The notes beneath the pieces are model-generated. The model did not search any database, had not been told where the DNA came from, and saw only the letters and a program-made list of their open reading frames with translations. Source: Zopfochytrium polystomum (Eukaryota > Chytridiomycota > Chytridiomycetes > Chytridiales > Chytridiaceae). Taken from it: a stretch of DNA of 64,000 nt. The stretch's first letter is position 1; every line of letters starts with the position of its first letter. Positions 49,630 through 59,321 of this stretch are shown here, in pieces. A program made the position numbers and the translations under genes. The stretch covers positions 62,001-126,000 of the forward strand of contig JAIVFJ010000164.1 in NCBI GenBank assembly GCA_025765615.1. The letters run 5' to 3'.

Positions 49630-50026
49630 ACCGCCCTCCACATGACCTGCAGGCAATCAAGAACGACGCCGGTGATCGCGTTGTCGTGGACGTGGACGTG
49701 GCGAACAACAAAGGTGTGACGCCGCTGGCGGCGGCGGTGATGGGCGGGCACCCGGACTGCGTGGTTGCGCTGCTGGAGGCGGGGGCGGACCCGAACGTGG
49801 AGCGCTTCGACGGGCACACGCCGCAGACGTTTGCGGCGGCGAATGGCTGGTGGATATGATCAGGCTCCTTGTCGCGTCGGGTCGCGCCGACGTGAACCGC
49901 GTCAGCTAAAAGGGGTTCACGCCGATGATGGTCGCGCAGCACTTTAAGCACAAGGAGATTGTCGAAGCGTTGGTGGAGGCGGGCGCGACCCGGAGGACCA
50001 GCGCGTTGTCCTGCGCAACGTCCTAA
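49630..50026 (+). pseudogene. Ankyrin repeat pseudogene
   Basis: The plus strand encodes DVANNKGVTPLAAAVMGGHP, then VALLEAGADPNVERFDGHTP, in one frame. After a one-base shift near 49848 it encodes DMIRLLVASGRADVNRVS, an in-frame TAA stop (49908), and KGFTPMMVAQHFKHKEIVEA with LVEAGA. These are three consecutive ankyrin repeats (TPL-x-x-A, (V/I)V-x-x-LL-x-x-GAD-x-N). A frame shift plus a stop in so short a stretch shows a broken gene. It differs in sequence from the intact ankyrin gene at 31864-34461 and is not a recent copy of it. Confidence 0.7.
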
Positions 50027-50093
50027 TGTTGCCGTGTGATCGATATAAAATATCATTGTATGTAGGTACAGAATAGTTCAAATGAACCACAGT

Positions 50094-50498
50094 TCAAAGG
50101 ACCTCTTCAGCCTGACCGCCGGTCAAGTCGTTCATGGCGTCCTCGCCCATGACAAAGGAGTTTCCGAGGTCGACGGCAATGACATTGACAGAGCGCCCGT
50201 TGTACGACACGGTGTAGCACTTGCCGCAGTTTGGCGAGTTCCATCCGCCGACGTACGGCGACGCGGCGGCGTAGGCGGGCAGGGCGCCGATCGACGAGTA
50301 GCCCTTTGTCAGTAAGCCGTTGCTGCCGTCGGAGCACGTGACGCTTGCGAGGGACAGGTCGGTCGCGCGGTCGTAGTTGTGGTCGTAGGCGACGGACACG
50401 TCGTCGCGGCGGTGGAGCGGCGACGCGAGAGCGGACGGGGTGGAAGTGGCGGCGGCGGCGGCGGCGACGACGACGGCGAGGATGGCCTTGAATTGCAT
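50094..50498 (-). CDS. Cerato-platanin family secreted protein, C-terminally short
   Basis: A single exon of 134 codons starts at 50498. A signal peptide (MQFKAILAVVVAAAAAATST) is followed by a HRRDD segment that could be a Kex2-type processing site. The mature part has VSVAYDHNYDRATDLSLAS, VTCSDGSNGLLTKGYSSIG, VGGWNSPNCGKCYTVSYNG, RSVNVIAVDLGNSFVM and AMNDLTGGQA. This is the cerato-platanin fold (double-psi beta-barrel): small secreted proteins that bind chitin oligomers and self-assemble, and that act as elicitors in some plant-associated fungi. The family has four cysteines in two disulfides. Three are present here and the frame stops at 50094 just after GGQA, before the segment holding the fourth. 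Either the end has been lost or a last exon is unseen. Family call strong, completeness doubtful. Confidence 0.85.
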   Translation of the reverse strand: MQFKAILAVVVAAAAAATSTPSALASPLHRRDDVSVAYDHNYDRATDLSLASVTCSDGSNGLLTKGYSSIGALPAYAAASPYVGGWNSPNCGKCYTVSYNGRSVNVIAVDLGNSFVMGEDAMNDLTGGQAEEVL

Positions 50499-51772
50499 TG
50501 CTGTTCTTTTTGTGCGAAGCTTTGCTTTGGCGGTTGGGGGGTTGAGCCTATTCAGGGAGTGTGTGTGCGAGTGTGGCTTGACGCCTCCCCCACACCATCT
50601 CCATTTGCACCGACTTTGTCTCTCTGTCTCTGTGCTGTCGCTTTCAATGCACGAAACGGGAACCAAGCCAGAATAAACGCGCAGCCACAAGGCCTGCCGG
50701 GTCCGTTTTGGGCCGTCTCGCAAAAATTTATGGTTCGCTCGAGTTCCGAAGTGGTGCGACCAAGCCAGTACGTACAAACGCGCAACCACAGGGCCTGCCG
50801 CTTTGCAGCCGGCCCCAACAATCCATATTTGGAATGAGGGCTGATGGAGGAGGGAGCGCGCGATGGCGATGGCGATGGGGGATGCCCAAAAAGGAATGTG
50901 CCAATCGAGGCTTTGAAGATTTGGCACGGACGTCAGAACAACGTCACTTTAGATTGGCATTTTGCCAATCCACACCCCCGGAAATTTTGAAAGCTCCGCC
51001 ACTTCCGAAAACTCTTCGTCTTCACAGTCAGATTCCATCTCAGCCGTCGTCGATCGCGATCGATGCGGAGCCTACAATCGCGGCGGTGGCGGCGACCACG
51101 GCGCGGGCGGGCAACGCTGGCGTTGCGCTCAAGCCTTGGAAGTTTCTTGAAAGAGCGTGTTTCAGCGAAGCGATGGTCGAGGACTGTGCATGCCTTTTGT
51201 TCGCGGATCAAGTTGAGACCAGTTGGTGTTTGTCGAACAAACTGGGCGAATTGATCGACGATTGCGTCTGATTCTGCTCAAAAGTGATTTGAAGAAAGAG
51301 AGAATCGCTAGGGAATTCTGTTTTGAAACACTGTTCACCCAACGGAAAGTGTAGTTTTACCGGGAATATTCCCGTACATGTACTTCGGTTTGGGGTGGAA
51401 TATTTGCAAGGATGTTCTGTCTTTTTCCATATTTCTGGGGCGCTCAATTGGAAACCCTGGAAAGGGGCGACAGGTCCGCTCGTTTCCAGCTGCGCCTTCC
51501 TCCCTTTCTTCACACGCTCCCGGGACAGCGAATCAAAATGTTGAAGGCTCACGTTTCCATTGTTACACCCAAGATTTTTTGATTGACACACCAAAATCGC
51601 GCACAACAAAACAAATAAAAAATGGAAGCTCCTTTGACCGGTCGACGAACAGCTTGCCACAGCGGAGTTGGACTAAGCGTTTCTCCTGGCAATTAGCGTC
51701 GTGCCTTTATTCGTTGTCAAAGGGGGTAAAGAATGTTAAAAGTTTTCACCGAAAGAAATGTGAGAAATTTAC
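50499..51772. other. Intergenic
   Basis: Upstream of the cerato-platanin gene and downstream of the micro-exon gene. The plus strand at 50680-50800 contains two copies of a short phrase (acgcgcagccacaaggcctgc and acgcgcaaccacagggcctgc), a diverged direct repeat about 90 bp apart. No coding segment is convincing. The 3' end of the micro-exon gene may extend into 51600-51772. Confidence 0.35.
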
Positions 51773-52588
51773 CCTTTTGGAGGCACTCCTCGCAACGGCT
51801 GAAAGATTATTTTGTTCGAGGGCTGGGGATCAGTTTTGCTAAAGTCGAAGAAAGGCTTACGTTGTTTGTTCACGGCGCCTGCGTCAGGCAAAGCGGCTTA
51901 AGTATTAGGAGAGAAAAAAGTAGGAAAACGCAGGTGGCAACTCACGGGAAACACTGGAGGCGACCCGTACGGCTTCAAGAAGGATTTGGTGTGGGGTTCG
52001 CGAAGTCAGCAAGCCGGAGCAAGCGATAAAAAAAAGGAGTTGCCGAATCAGTTGGATGAAAGGCTTACGTTCTCTGTTCAGGAAGCCTGGGTCAGGCAAA
52101 GAGGAGTGAGTATTATACGAGAAAGAAGGAAAGGAAGGCGGCGGCAACTCACGAGCTGAACCAGCGCTGGAAGCGACTCGGGGGGCTTCAGGAAGGGAAA
52201 AATGTGGGATGACGAAGTCAGTCAGCGAGCAATCGGAAAGAAAAAGGTACAAATTAACGTAAAGAGATTGCATACTTGCAACAGCGGCTGAATGTTATTT
52301 TTAGTTTTTTCGAGTGATGGGGATGAGTGTACTGTTATGGTTGGGTGAAAGGCTTACGTTCTTTGTTTACAGGGCCTATGGGGAGGCAAAGTTAAGTAAG
52401 TCTTAAACGAGGGAGATGAGATTGGGCGGTTGCTCACGAGTATTAGGCAGAAGGTTTGAACGGACACTGATTCCTGTACGGGGCTTGAGCACGGCAGGTC
52501 CGATTGCAAAGGCACTGGGGACGAAAGTGGCCAGAACGAGAAGGACGAGGGAGAGAAGAGCGACGAGCGACGGTCGGGGAACAGCCAT
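51773..52588 (-). CDS. Small secreted protein built from repeated micro-exons
   Basis: The first exon (52588-52438) encodes a signal peptide (MAVPRPSLVALLSLVLLVLA then TFVPSAFA) and a short mature start ending NLLPNT. It is followed by tiny exons with good GT-AG borders: 52375-52358 (18 nt), 52287-52276 (12), 52185-52153 (33), 52086-52069 (18), 51972-51946 (27), 51878-51861 (18) and 51798-51773 (26). All internal ones but the last are multiples of three and phase 1, with arginine or proline codons split at the joints. The peptides are RPVNKE, PAVA, TPRVASSAGSA, RFLNRE, PVRVASSVS, RAVNKQ and PVARSASKR, so a two-part unit (R-x-x-N-(K/R)-(E/Q) and P-x-R-V-A-S-S-x-S) repeats. The flanking introns are similar too (every 18-nt exon is followed by GTAAGCCTTTC), so exon-plus-intron blocks were duplicated. 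Exon skipping would keep the frame. The C-terminus is unresolved. No family is recognised. Confidence 0.6.
51861..52375 (-). repeat. Tandemly duplicated micro-exon/intron units
   Basis: Three copies of an 18-nt exon (52375-52358, 52086-52069 and 51878-51861) each sit between a ...(C/G)AG or TAG acceptor and a GTAAGCCTTTC donor. Two copies of a longer exon (33 and 27 nt), each preceded by CTTC(C/T)TGAAG and followed by GTGAGTTGCC, alternate with them. The spacing is 289 and 208 nt. Confidence 0.75.
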
Positions 52589-53698
52589 TTGTGCCGTATG
52601 GGAAATCAGCGACCGAGATTGTACTGTTGGGTCGACCGACAAAGAAGGTGGTCGGTTTATGTAGTGTTGGGTGAGTGGTGGGTGGCTCAGCCAAGGGCTC
52701 CGCCAGTCATTGTTGCCAGGTTTGGATTTGGGTTTTGATCAATAAAAGGACGACAGAGCAAAAGACATGGTCCGGCTGAAATGATGCAGGAAAGTCGCAT
52801 GAATTTTCTTGTTTTTTCAATGGGCTGTTTCATTCAGCTGACCTCCGTTCTGGGATGGCGTCCGAACCCGGTGGGCTGAGTCTTACCGGCAGAAACTGCC
52901 TCATGGAGGCGGAATTTACCATTTGCTTATTTTCAGTTGACGTACGCTGCACCTACAGCAATTTCCCTTGAACCTTGGTTTCCACGTCGCTTTGGTGGCG
53001 CACTACCTGCATGGAGCTTATCACGCTAGCATTTGATATCACTGGAGCAGGTCACATTGGTAGGCTACGAAGGAAGGACACAGGGGGCAACAGTTCATCA
53101 CTTGCGCTCCATGTTGCTTGATCACAAAACTGCCTCCACTGTGCCTCCACCACCGTCATCCTCCACAGCAATGGAGGCAAACGCATCTCCAACGGGTGTA
53201 CTCCTGCTACCATAGCCCTGACGCCCGACAACAAAGAAGCTGGCTGAACGTTTCGTAATCTTCAAGCAATCTGTGAGAAAATTTTGGCTGTGTACGAGAA
53301 GGGGGAACACATACAGCCCCTTGCTCTGTCGGAAGTGGACATCCAATGTCCCTCACTCGCAAGGACTTGGACTTTATTGAAGCTCTTACCCGTGAGCGGC
53401 CCCAGATGCATCAGGATGAGATAGCAAGCAGGCTGTCAGAGCGGCTTGGATATGCAGTATCCACAAAAGTAGTATAAGCGGGCTTAACGTACCTCAGTTT
53501 CACAGGAAAAAAGGGCCGGGTCCTCACTGCATCAGTTGTAGAGATCCTGGTAACCTTGCACCTCAGTGTTGTGTGGCTCACCCGAGCCAATCACAGACAG
53601 GTCAGGATCGCGGTTCTCGCCATTCGACCGTTCATCTGCTGTGGCGAGCAAAATGAGACTGACGCTCCTGGCCCTTGACCTTCGCTTCACCAATCAAA
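52589..53698. other. Intergenic
   Basis: Upstream of the micro-exon gene. No recognisable coding or structural element. A purine/pyrimidine-balanced stretch with several short frames only. Confidence 0.3.
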
Positions 53699-54143
53699 CT
53701 AGAACTGCTCCCACAACGCGGCACCCGAGTACGAGCGGTCCTGGCCCACGACGCCACCCTCGAGCGTGCCGGAAGCCGCGTGCGGCGGGTACTCGCTGTT
53801 CCTCCCAAACGGCCTCGCCCACACCGCGCCCGCCTCACACGATGCCGGCTCGGCGACTTTTTTGGAAGGACGAAAAGGGGGTGTGTACAAGTACGCGGGG
53901 AGCGAGAAGTAAGGGTCTGGCCGGAAACCACGAAAAACATGGCGGTAAAGTGGAGTCTGCGAGTTTGTTCTTTACGACGACACCAATGCTAGAACTGTTC
54001 ACGTGAACGACAAAGTTCTTCAATCCATTTGTGCTCTTGAAGCTGAAACCCATCGTTGGCCAAACCGCCTCCTCCGCCCCATCATTGCTGGTTAACATAA
54101 CCGCTGATGAGTGTGTAGTGATGGCCAAAAGTCGAGCCAACAC
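53699..54143 (-). CDS. Unrecognised gene fragment (C-terminal part)
   Basis: The minus strand carries MGFSFKSTNGLKNFVVHVNS followed by SIGVVVKNKLADSTLP. After a likely intron ending in a CCAG acceptor near 53915 come SLPAYLYTPPFRPSKKVAEP, GAVWARPFGRNSEYPPHAAS and DRSYSGAALWEQF with a stop at 53699. The two parts look coding and are joined in frame by ordinary splice signals. The 5' end is not found and I cannot name the family. Confidence 0.35.
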
Positions 54144-54485
54144 TCGGAGCAGCCTTCTCCTACGCCCCTTCCCAGCCAGGATTCATAATCTGCAGGGTCG
54201 TTTCGTCTGTGTTTCAGCATTCTGTGGTTGAGTTTGTAGGCATATCATGAACTGCACACTGTGGCGCGCTATTTTTGGTAAAATGGTATTGAATCATTTA
54301 GACAACCTAGATCACTATTTTTGGTGCTGCCGTTCAACTGGATGCTTGTACATCACATTGCAAAGAGCCTCTCGGAAGCCAGATTGAAAAGCACATTACC
54401 GTCCCATATTCTGTTCCCTCTCCGGCTTCTCGAATATTGCTTTTCCATTTCTGTATTTCCACATCCAGAAAAAGAACAAACGTCA

Positions 54486-55346
54486 ATGAACACAGAGGTC
54501 CGTAGTGGCGATTTCCCATTCTGCGAAGCACGGTGGGGTGGATTCCCCGAGGTGGCGAGCAGTACTTCGGCCGCGGTAATCGTCCTTCTGGGACTCCTCG
54601 GTACCGCCGCCACCCTAGCGCACAACAGAAACGACAGCTTGCTCCTGGCGCTGTACTCTCTAATGACAGCCAACGGCGTGGCCTCCTTCGGAGCTCACTT
54701 TACTGGACGCGCCGACTGGAACCGGCTCGACGGCTTCACCATCACCGTCCCAGGCATCCTTGTGGCGCCATTTCTCGTCCACGAGTGCGTCTCCACGCTT
54801 TCCCGGGCTGGTCAGAGCAACGCCCAGGACAAGGTCGCGGAGGCCCGCCTTGCGTCGTTGCCAGCGGCCGCGTGGGCCGCGGTGGAGGTTGTCTTGTGCA
54901 AGCTGCTCACGTCGGGACTTGTCGTCACGCTTGTATCGGAGGCCTCAACGGAGATGCCGGACCTGGGCACCGCGGGGGAGGTTGCGGTCTACGTGGTGTG
55001 CGTCGTGTGCCTCGTTCTCAGCCTCGCGAGCAGAAAGAGGGAGGCAGAGAGGGTCTCGGGTACGACAAAGCAAGGCGCCCCTTGCGACCCATTCTGCAAA
55101 GCCGAGCAAATCAAGCTAGCGTATGAATATGCAATGACGGGCGCGTGCTTGCTCTTGGTGGCTGCAATCATTTGGAGCCTATATGAGAAACGTCTCTGTC
55201 GCCTTGGTCGCATTTGGGGTTCAATCCCCGCCCACGCCCTGTGGCACGTCTTCGGTGGATACGGTACCTATCTTATCTTCCAAACGACTGCGTTCGCGCT
55301 CGCGTTGCGATCCAACAGGGTCAGAGCTTCTTTTTTTCTTCTTTGA
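54486..55346 (+). CDS. CREST-like (ceramidase-type) seven-pass membrane hydrolase
   Basis: A single exon of 286 residues from the ATG at 54486; an upstream in-frame ATG at 54321 adds a region with no features. Hydrophobic segments are spread along it (SAAVIVLLGLLGTAATLA, LLALYSLMTANGVASFGAHF, VPGILVAPFLVHE, VAVYVVCVVCLVLSLAS, ACLLLVAAIIWSLY). The FCEARWGGFPEVASS start, NGVASFGAHFTGR, NRLDGF and SIPAHALWHVFGGYGTYLIF match the spaced Ser, His, Asp and H-x3-H residues of the CREST superfamily, which includes alkaline ceramidases and Per1/PAQR proteins. A zinc-dependent lipid amide or ester hydrolase in an internal membrane is the best guess. Assignment rests on motifs, not on overall similarity, so it stays moderate. 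Confidence 0.55.
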   Translation: MNTEVRSGDFPFCEARWGGFPEVASSTSAAVIVLLGLLGTAATLAHNRNDSLLLALYSLMTANGVASFGAHFTGRADWNRLDGFTITVPGILVAPFLVHECVSTLSRAGQSNAQDKVAEARLASLPAAAWAAVEVVLCKLLTSGLVVTLVSEASTEMPDLGTAGEVAVYVVCVVCLVLSLASRKREAERVSGTTKQGAPCDPFCKAEQIKLAYEYAMTGACLLLVAAIIWSLYEKRLCRLGRIWGSIPAHALWHVFGGYGTYLIFQTTAFALALRSNRVRASFFLL

Positions 55347-55587
55347 ATGCCAGAAACCCTCAACTGCGAGCTTAACAGTAACTCGAAAAACAAACGCCCG
55401 CAACAAACAGACTGCGCGGATCCTGTCTGCCAAGCCGAGTGCCTCCTGGGCCGAGCACTCGTTTTTCGCCGCCGCGTGCATCGTCGAGGTGGTTGAATCC
55501 ACGGAAAACGAATGTGAATCGAAAGCGCCCCCTTTCACCGATGCGTGAAAATTGAATGAATGAATGGATTGAGTTGTGTGTGCGTGC

Positions 55588-55588
<1 letters not shown>

Positions 55589-55643
<55 letters not shown>
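55589..55643 (+). repeat. (GT)n microsatellite
   Basis: About 25 GT units with one TTTG interruption, between the CREST-like gene and the next open stretch. Confidence 0.9.
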
Positions 55644-55645
<2 letters not shown>

Positions 55646-55788
55646 TTGTGCGTTGCTTTGCAAATGGAAGTAGTCGCGTGCCAGCAGCATCCAGCCCGCT
55701 TACGCAGCACGAATTCGGCTGCCCGCTCGTGGACGAAAGCAAGAGATTGAAAACCACGTGGACAATGTCATAAAGGCTCTCAAGTTGA

Positions 55789-56343
55789 GTGTTTCAGGCG
55801 GGGAAAACAAGGGGTGCACGGATGTGGGTCGCTAATGCATCCTCTCCCGCCCAAACCGCCGCAGCCTCGAAGAAGTCGTCCACACCCAAATCGGCAGCGA
55901 GCTCACCCGCGGCATCTCCGACGGGCAGCGCAAGTGCGTCAGCATCGGCATGGAGCTTTGCGGTGGCGCTGGCCGCGTCTCCGCCTGCCGTGAAGAATTT
56001 CGGTGAGGAGAAAACGGCCTTCTTTCGCGAAGCGTCCTCCAGTCACCGCAAAACCGTCTGCTACATTGTGAGTTCGTTTGTCAGGAGAACCAAACCGACG
56101 CTGATCAAACCAAACGTAAGGGCAAAACGGTGGCTTCCTTTTTTCGTATTGCGCTGGCTTCCTTGCATTTCACAGCTGGTACTTCGTTTCTTTTCCCCTG
56201 CCCGACATGGGCTCTTTGTAAAAGTCACTCAACGATCGGCCTTTTGCCCATTCTCCTCTCCCGATCCAATCCACGGTCCACTATTCTGCAATTCACATCA
56301 GTTCTCGCAGTTTGCTACGTTCTTCATCGATGCAAGAGCCTAG
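55789..56343 (+). CDS. Open frame of uncertain status
   Basis: An uninterrupted frame of 184 codons begins with a Ser/Ala/Pro/Lys-rich region (KKSSTPKSAASSPAASPTGS) and then more ordinary sequence (KNFGEEKTAFFREASSSHRK). A donor/acceptor pair near 56070-56170 might end the coding part earlier. No motif is recognised; it may be a real small gene or chance. Confidence 0.2.
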   Translation: MFQAGKTRGARMWVANASSPAQTAAASKKSSTPKSAASSPAASPTGSASASASAWSFAVALAASPPAVKNFGEEKTAFFREASSSHRKTVCYIVSSFVRRTKPTLIKPNVRAKRWLPFFVLRWLPCISQLVLRFFSPARHGLFVKVTQRSAFCPFSSPDPIHGPLFCNSHQFSQFATFFIDARA

Positions 56344-57538
56344 AGATCCATTGCCAATAGTTGTTTGTAAATTTAGAACCCTCGGTTGGGACAAACAATC
56401 TCACTAGTTGAGAAAAAAGTATATCCCCCCAGACGGAACCGATTTGGATGTTGGAGTGCGAACGCTGAAAATGTAGCGAGGGGGGCCGAATGGACGACGA
56501 CAGACGACAGACGACGGACGCCAAAGTGGGGACGGATGACAGGGTGGGGGGGGGGACTGAATGACAAAGTGGGGACGGACGACAAAGAGGGGGGGACCGA
56601 ACGACAAGGTGGGGACGGGGTCGTGCAAGTGGGGACGGGGTTATTCAAGCGGGGACGGTGAGGGATTAATTATCCGCATCTTCTCACGGCTTTCAAACAA
56701 ATCTGAAAATAAGGTGCACGATGGACTAAACCACGCGAAACCTGCTGGCTATATTCGCGCTGGGCACTGGATACCGCGTCTTAGGATTTGTGTTGATGGT
56801 GTTGTTAAATCGTTCCAAGCAGCGGTCGAGCCTCCAAGCTAACTTTTTTTCCCCCCGCGGCAGAAATCATTTGGGCATCTCTTTGCCTCCTCTTTCGTGC
56901 GCCAAAGCAAACCTCGACCCGTTTTGGTTTTGTGATATGTACTTGTGAAGGGAAGAGTGGTGGAGAAAAAATTGAAGCGTCTTTGAGTAAAGCACCCTCA
57001 TTCCCAAACGTGGCAAGGAGAAAGGACAAATCCTCAACCCGCGGAATTTGTCCTCAACCCGAACAAGGTTGCCAACCTCACTACTTGCTACACGCGCTCC
57101 TGGTTGTTCTCAGCAATGTCAACTCAAAATGATTCTGGATTCCAACGACACATTTGGTGAAACAAACCTTCATAATTTGTCATTGCGACATTATGCTTAT
57201 TTTTTGCACTTTTATGAGGGAGGGAACAAGTGAAGCGTGAGAAATAAAGGTAAGGTAGGAGGGTGAGAATCCATTTCATTCTTGAAACCACTCTATTAGA
57301 CAGAAATGTCATACGAACACCTCAGGATTACTTGGTGGGAGAAAGTTTGAGATTCGTAAAGGAACCAAAGAACGTAGGACGAGAAAAAAAAAGGCCGGGG
57401 TGTGGGGGATTGATTAAATGGACGGTTTGCAAAGATCCAACAAGGATCCTACTGCAAGTGCCAGGATAAAGTCTTTTGAAAGGAAAGAAGGAAAAACAAG
57501 AAAGAAGCAGCAGTTTCTTCAGACTGCGGGCTGTCTCC
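56344..57538. other. Intergenic, with G-rich minisatellite
   Basis: Apart from the minisatellite listed separately, no gene is visible between the uncertain frame and the protease 3' end. Confidence 0.4.
56495..56662 (+). repeat. G-rich minisatellite
   Basis: Imperfect units of the form gtggggacggacgacaaa recur about seven times, drifting to gtggggacggggtcgtgcaa and gcggggacggtg at the end. The units start with GACGACA triplet-like repeats. The plus strand is strongly G-rich. Confidence 0.8.
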
Positions 57539-59147
57539 TCAGGGGTGGACGGCGGTCGCAAACCCGACGCGGTTCGAGTTCTTGTCGAAGATGGTGTACT
57601 GGGCGCGGATCCAGACGTCGCCAAGGATGCCGAGGTCGTCACCACCGTTCGAGAATCCGGACACGCATCCAGGGATGGGGTTCCCGTTGTTGTCCACGTT
57701 GGGGACGAGGTCTGTGTGTTTTTTTTGAGAGGGGGCGCCGAGTCGTTTAATAATTTTTGAATAAGTGGAGAAGGATTGCAAAAGAGGGTGAAAGACTCAC
57801 AGGAAGCAGGTGGGATCTCGAAAGTGGTGGCTGGGGTCGATCCCGTCGCCGGCGCCGAGAACTTGACTACGGGGAGGACCTTGGGGTCGCACAGGGTGTC
57901 GTTCAAGAGGTATACACCGCTGGTGTTGTCGTAGACCGCACCGATAGCGCCGTTGATGCCGTCGGCGGCGTCTTGACCAAGGTAGACGAGCGTTGTGCCC
58001 GTGTCGACGATGGTGTCGGCGGGGACCGTGGTGCCTGGCTGGTAGTTCCAGAGCTGGCCCGTCTTCTTTCCGACGGTGTAGGTCCAGTTGGCGATGGAGT
58101 GCTGGAAATAGGTTTCGGAGGTGAGGGGGTCTTTTGTGTGGAATAGAGAAACGCGAAATGTTTAGACGGATGGCGACCATTGTTGAACGGTCGGATACTT
58201 ACACCAGTGGATGTTGTTTTTGAACTTGCTGGAGTCCGAGCCGCCGAAGGTGACCTCGCCGTAGTCGTCCACAGTGTTGGAGAGGTAGAAGGAGAACCTT
58301 TTAAAGAGTCTTAGGGAGGAACCATCTTGCCACCAAGGCAGGAAATTTGCACCTGTTCCGGTGATCCTTGTAGCCGAGAGCGTCAAACCAGTTGGTGCTG
58401 AGGTTGGTGTACTTCTTGATGTCGGAAATAGAGTCGTAGCCGAGACCCATCAGGCCGTCCGAGCCGGAGAAGTAAAGCTCGATGGCGTTGATGCCGAGAG
58501 AGATGTTGGCCGTCAATCCTGGAGAAGCACTTCTCAGAAAGAGCGCGGCAAGGCCATTCGTATCTTACCTCCAAGAGTGATTGGTCCAGTGACAACGTCA
58601 CCGGCCACAGCGCCAAGGCCGTAGAGCACATAGAATGCCTTGTTTTGGCGAATGAACTGGTACTTGGCCGAGTTCTTCAAGCTGATCATCTTGCCATCGC
58701 AGGAAGTGTCTCCGTCTTCGGTTGTGCAGCGAGTGCCCCTTAATTAGCGAAGGAGGGGAGTTTAGAAAACAGGAACAACCAAGCTTTCCCTTCGTACCTG
58801 ATGTGAGTGTCACTGGACCCCGTGTCGAGGTCCATCGAGAAGACGTCGCCATTGGCGAGGGTGATGTTGACGGACCAGAGCTGGTCCAGCTCGTTGTACA
58901 GGTTCGCGGACCCTTGCGGGTTCTTCGAGGTGAAGACCTTGGGCGCGGGGTCGGCGTCGTCGCCCTTGACGGCGCGGGAGAACTTTGCCCTTCGCAGGGC
59001 GCCGACGATCGCGTGGGATGCGGTCGGGGCGCGGGGCTTTGAGATGGGGACGGTGACGACGCCGTCCGCGGTGGTGGGGGCGGCGAGAGCGAGGGTCGCT
59101 GGGAGGACGGCGACGGCGGCGGCGGCGACGGCGGTTCTGATCTGCAT
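57539..59147 (-). CDS. Secreted pepsin-like aspartic protease (family A1)
   Basis: Six exons join in phase: 59147-58799, 58738-58569, 58518-58353, 58297-58203, 58130-57801 and 57711-57539. The product has a signal peptide (MQIRTAVAAAAVAVLPATLA), a basic propeptide (ALRRAKFSRAVKGDD), and two pepsin halves. The first active-site motif is MDLDTGSSDTHI and the second is IVDTGTTLVYLG, so both catalytic aspartates are present. Supporting segments are CTTEDGDTSCDG, GSDGLMGLGYDSISD, FSFYLSNTVDDYGEVTFGGS, a GCVSGF disulfide loop and ILGDVWIRAQYTIFD near the end. About 425 residues is the normal size. The enzyme should be secreted, self-activate in acid and digest proteins outside the cell or in a vacuole. 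There is no C-terminal GPI signal. The reading is clean with no frame break. Confidence 0.92.
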
Positions 59148-59280
59148 TGTGCGGGGGCGGGGTTGGCTGGTATGATTTTCTTTGCCTTTTTTCTGAGTTT
59201 TTGTCCTTGTTGCGGAGTGTGTGAGGGCTTCGCGGGGGGGGCGTCTCTCTGTCTCCCTCCCTCACTCTCAACCCTCTCAT

Positions 59281-59321
<41 letters not shown>

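Noticed and set aside
55789..56343. Confident new gene for the 184-codon open frame
   Set aside because: Composition is low-complexity at the start and there is no motif or clear promoter; kept only as a low-confidence entry.
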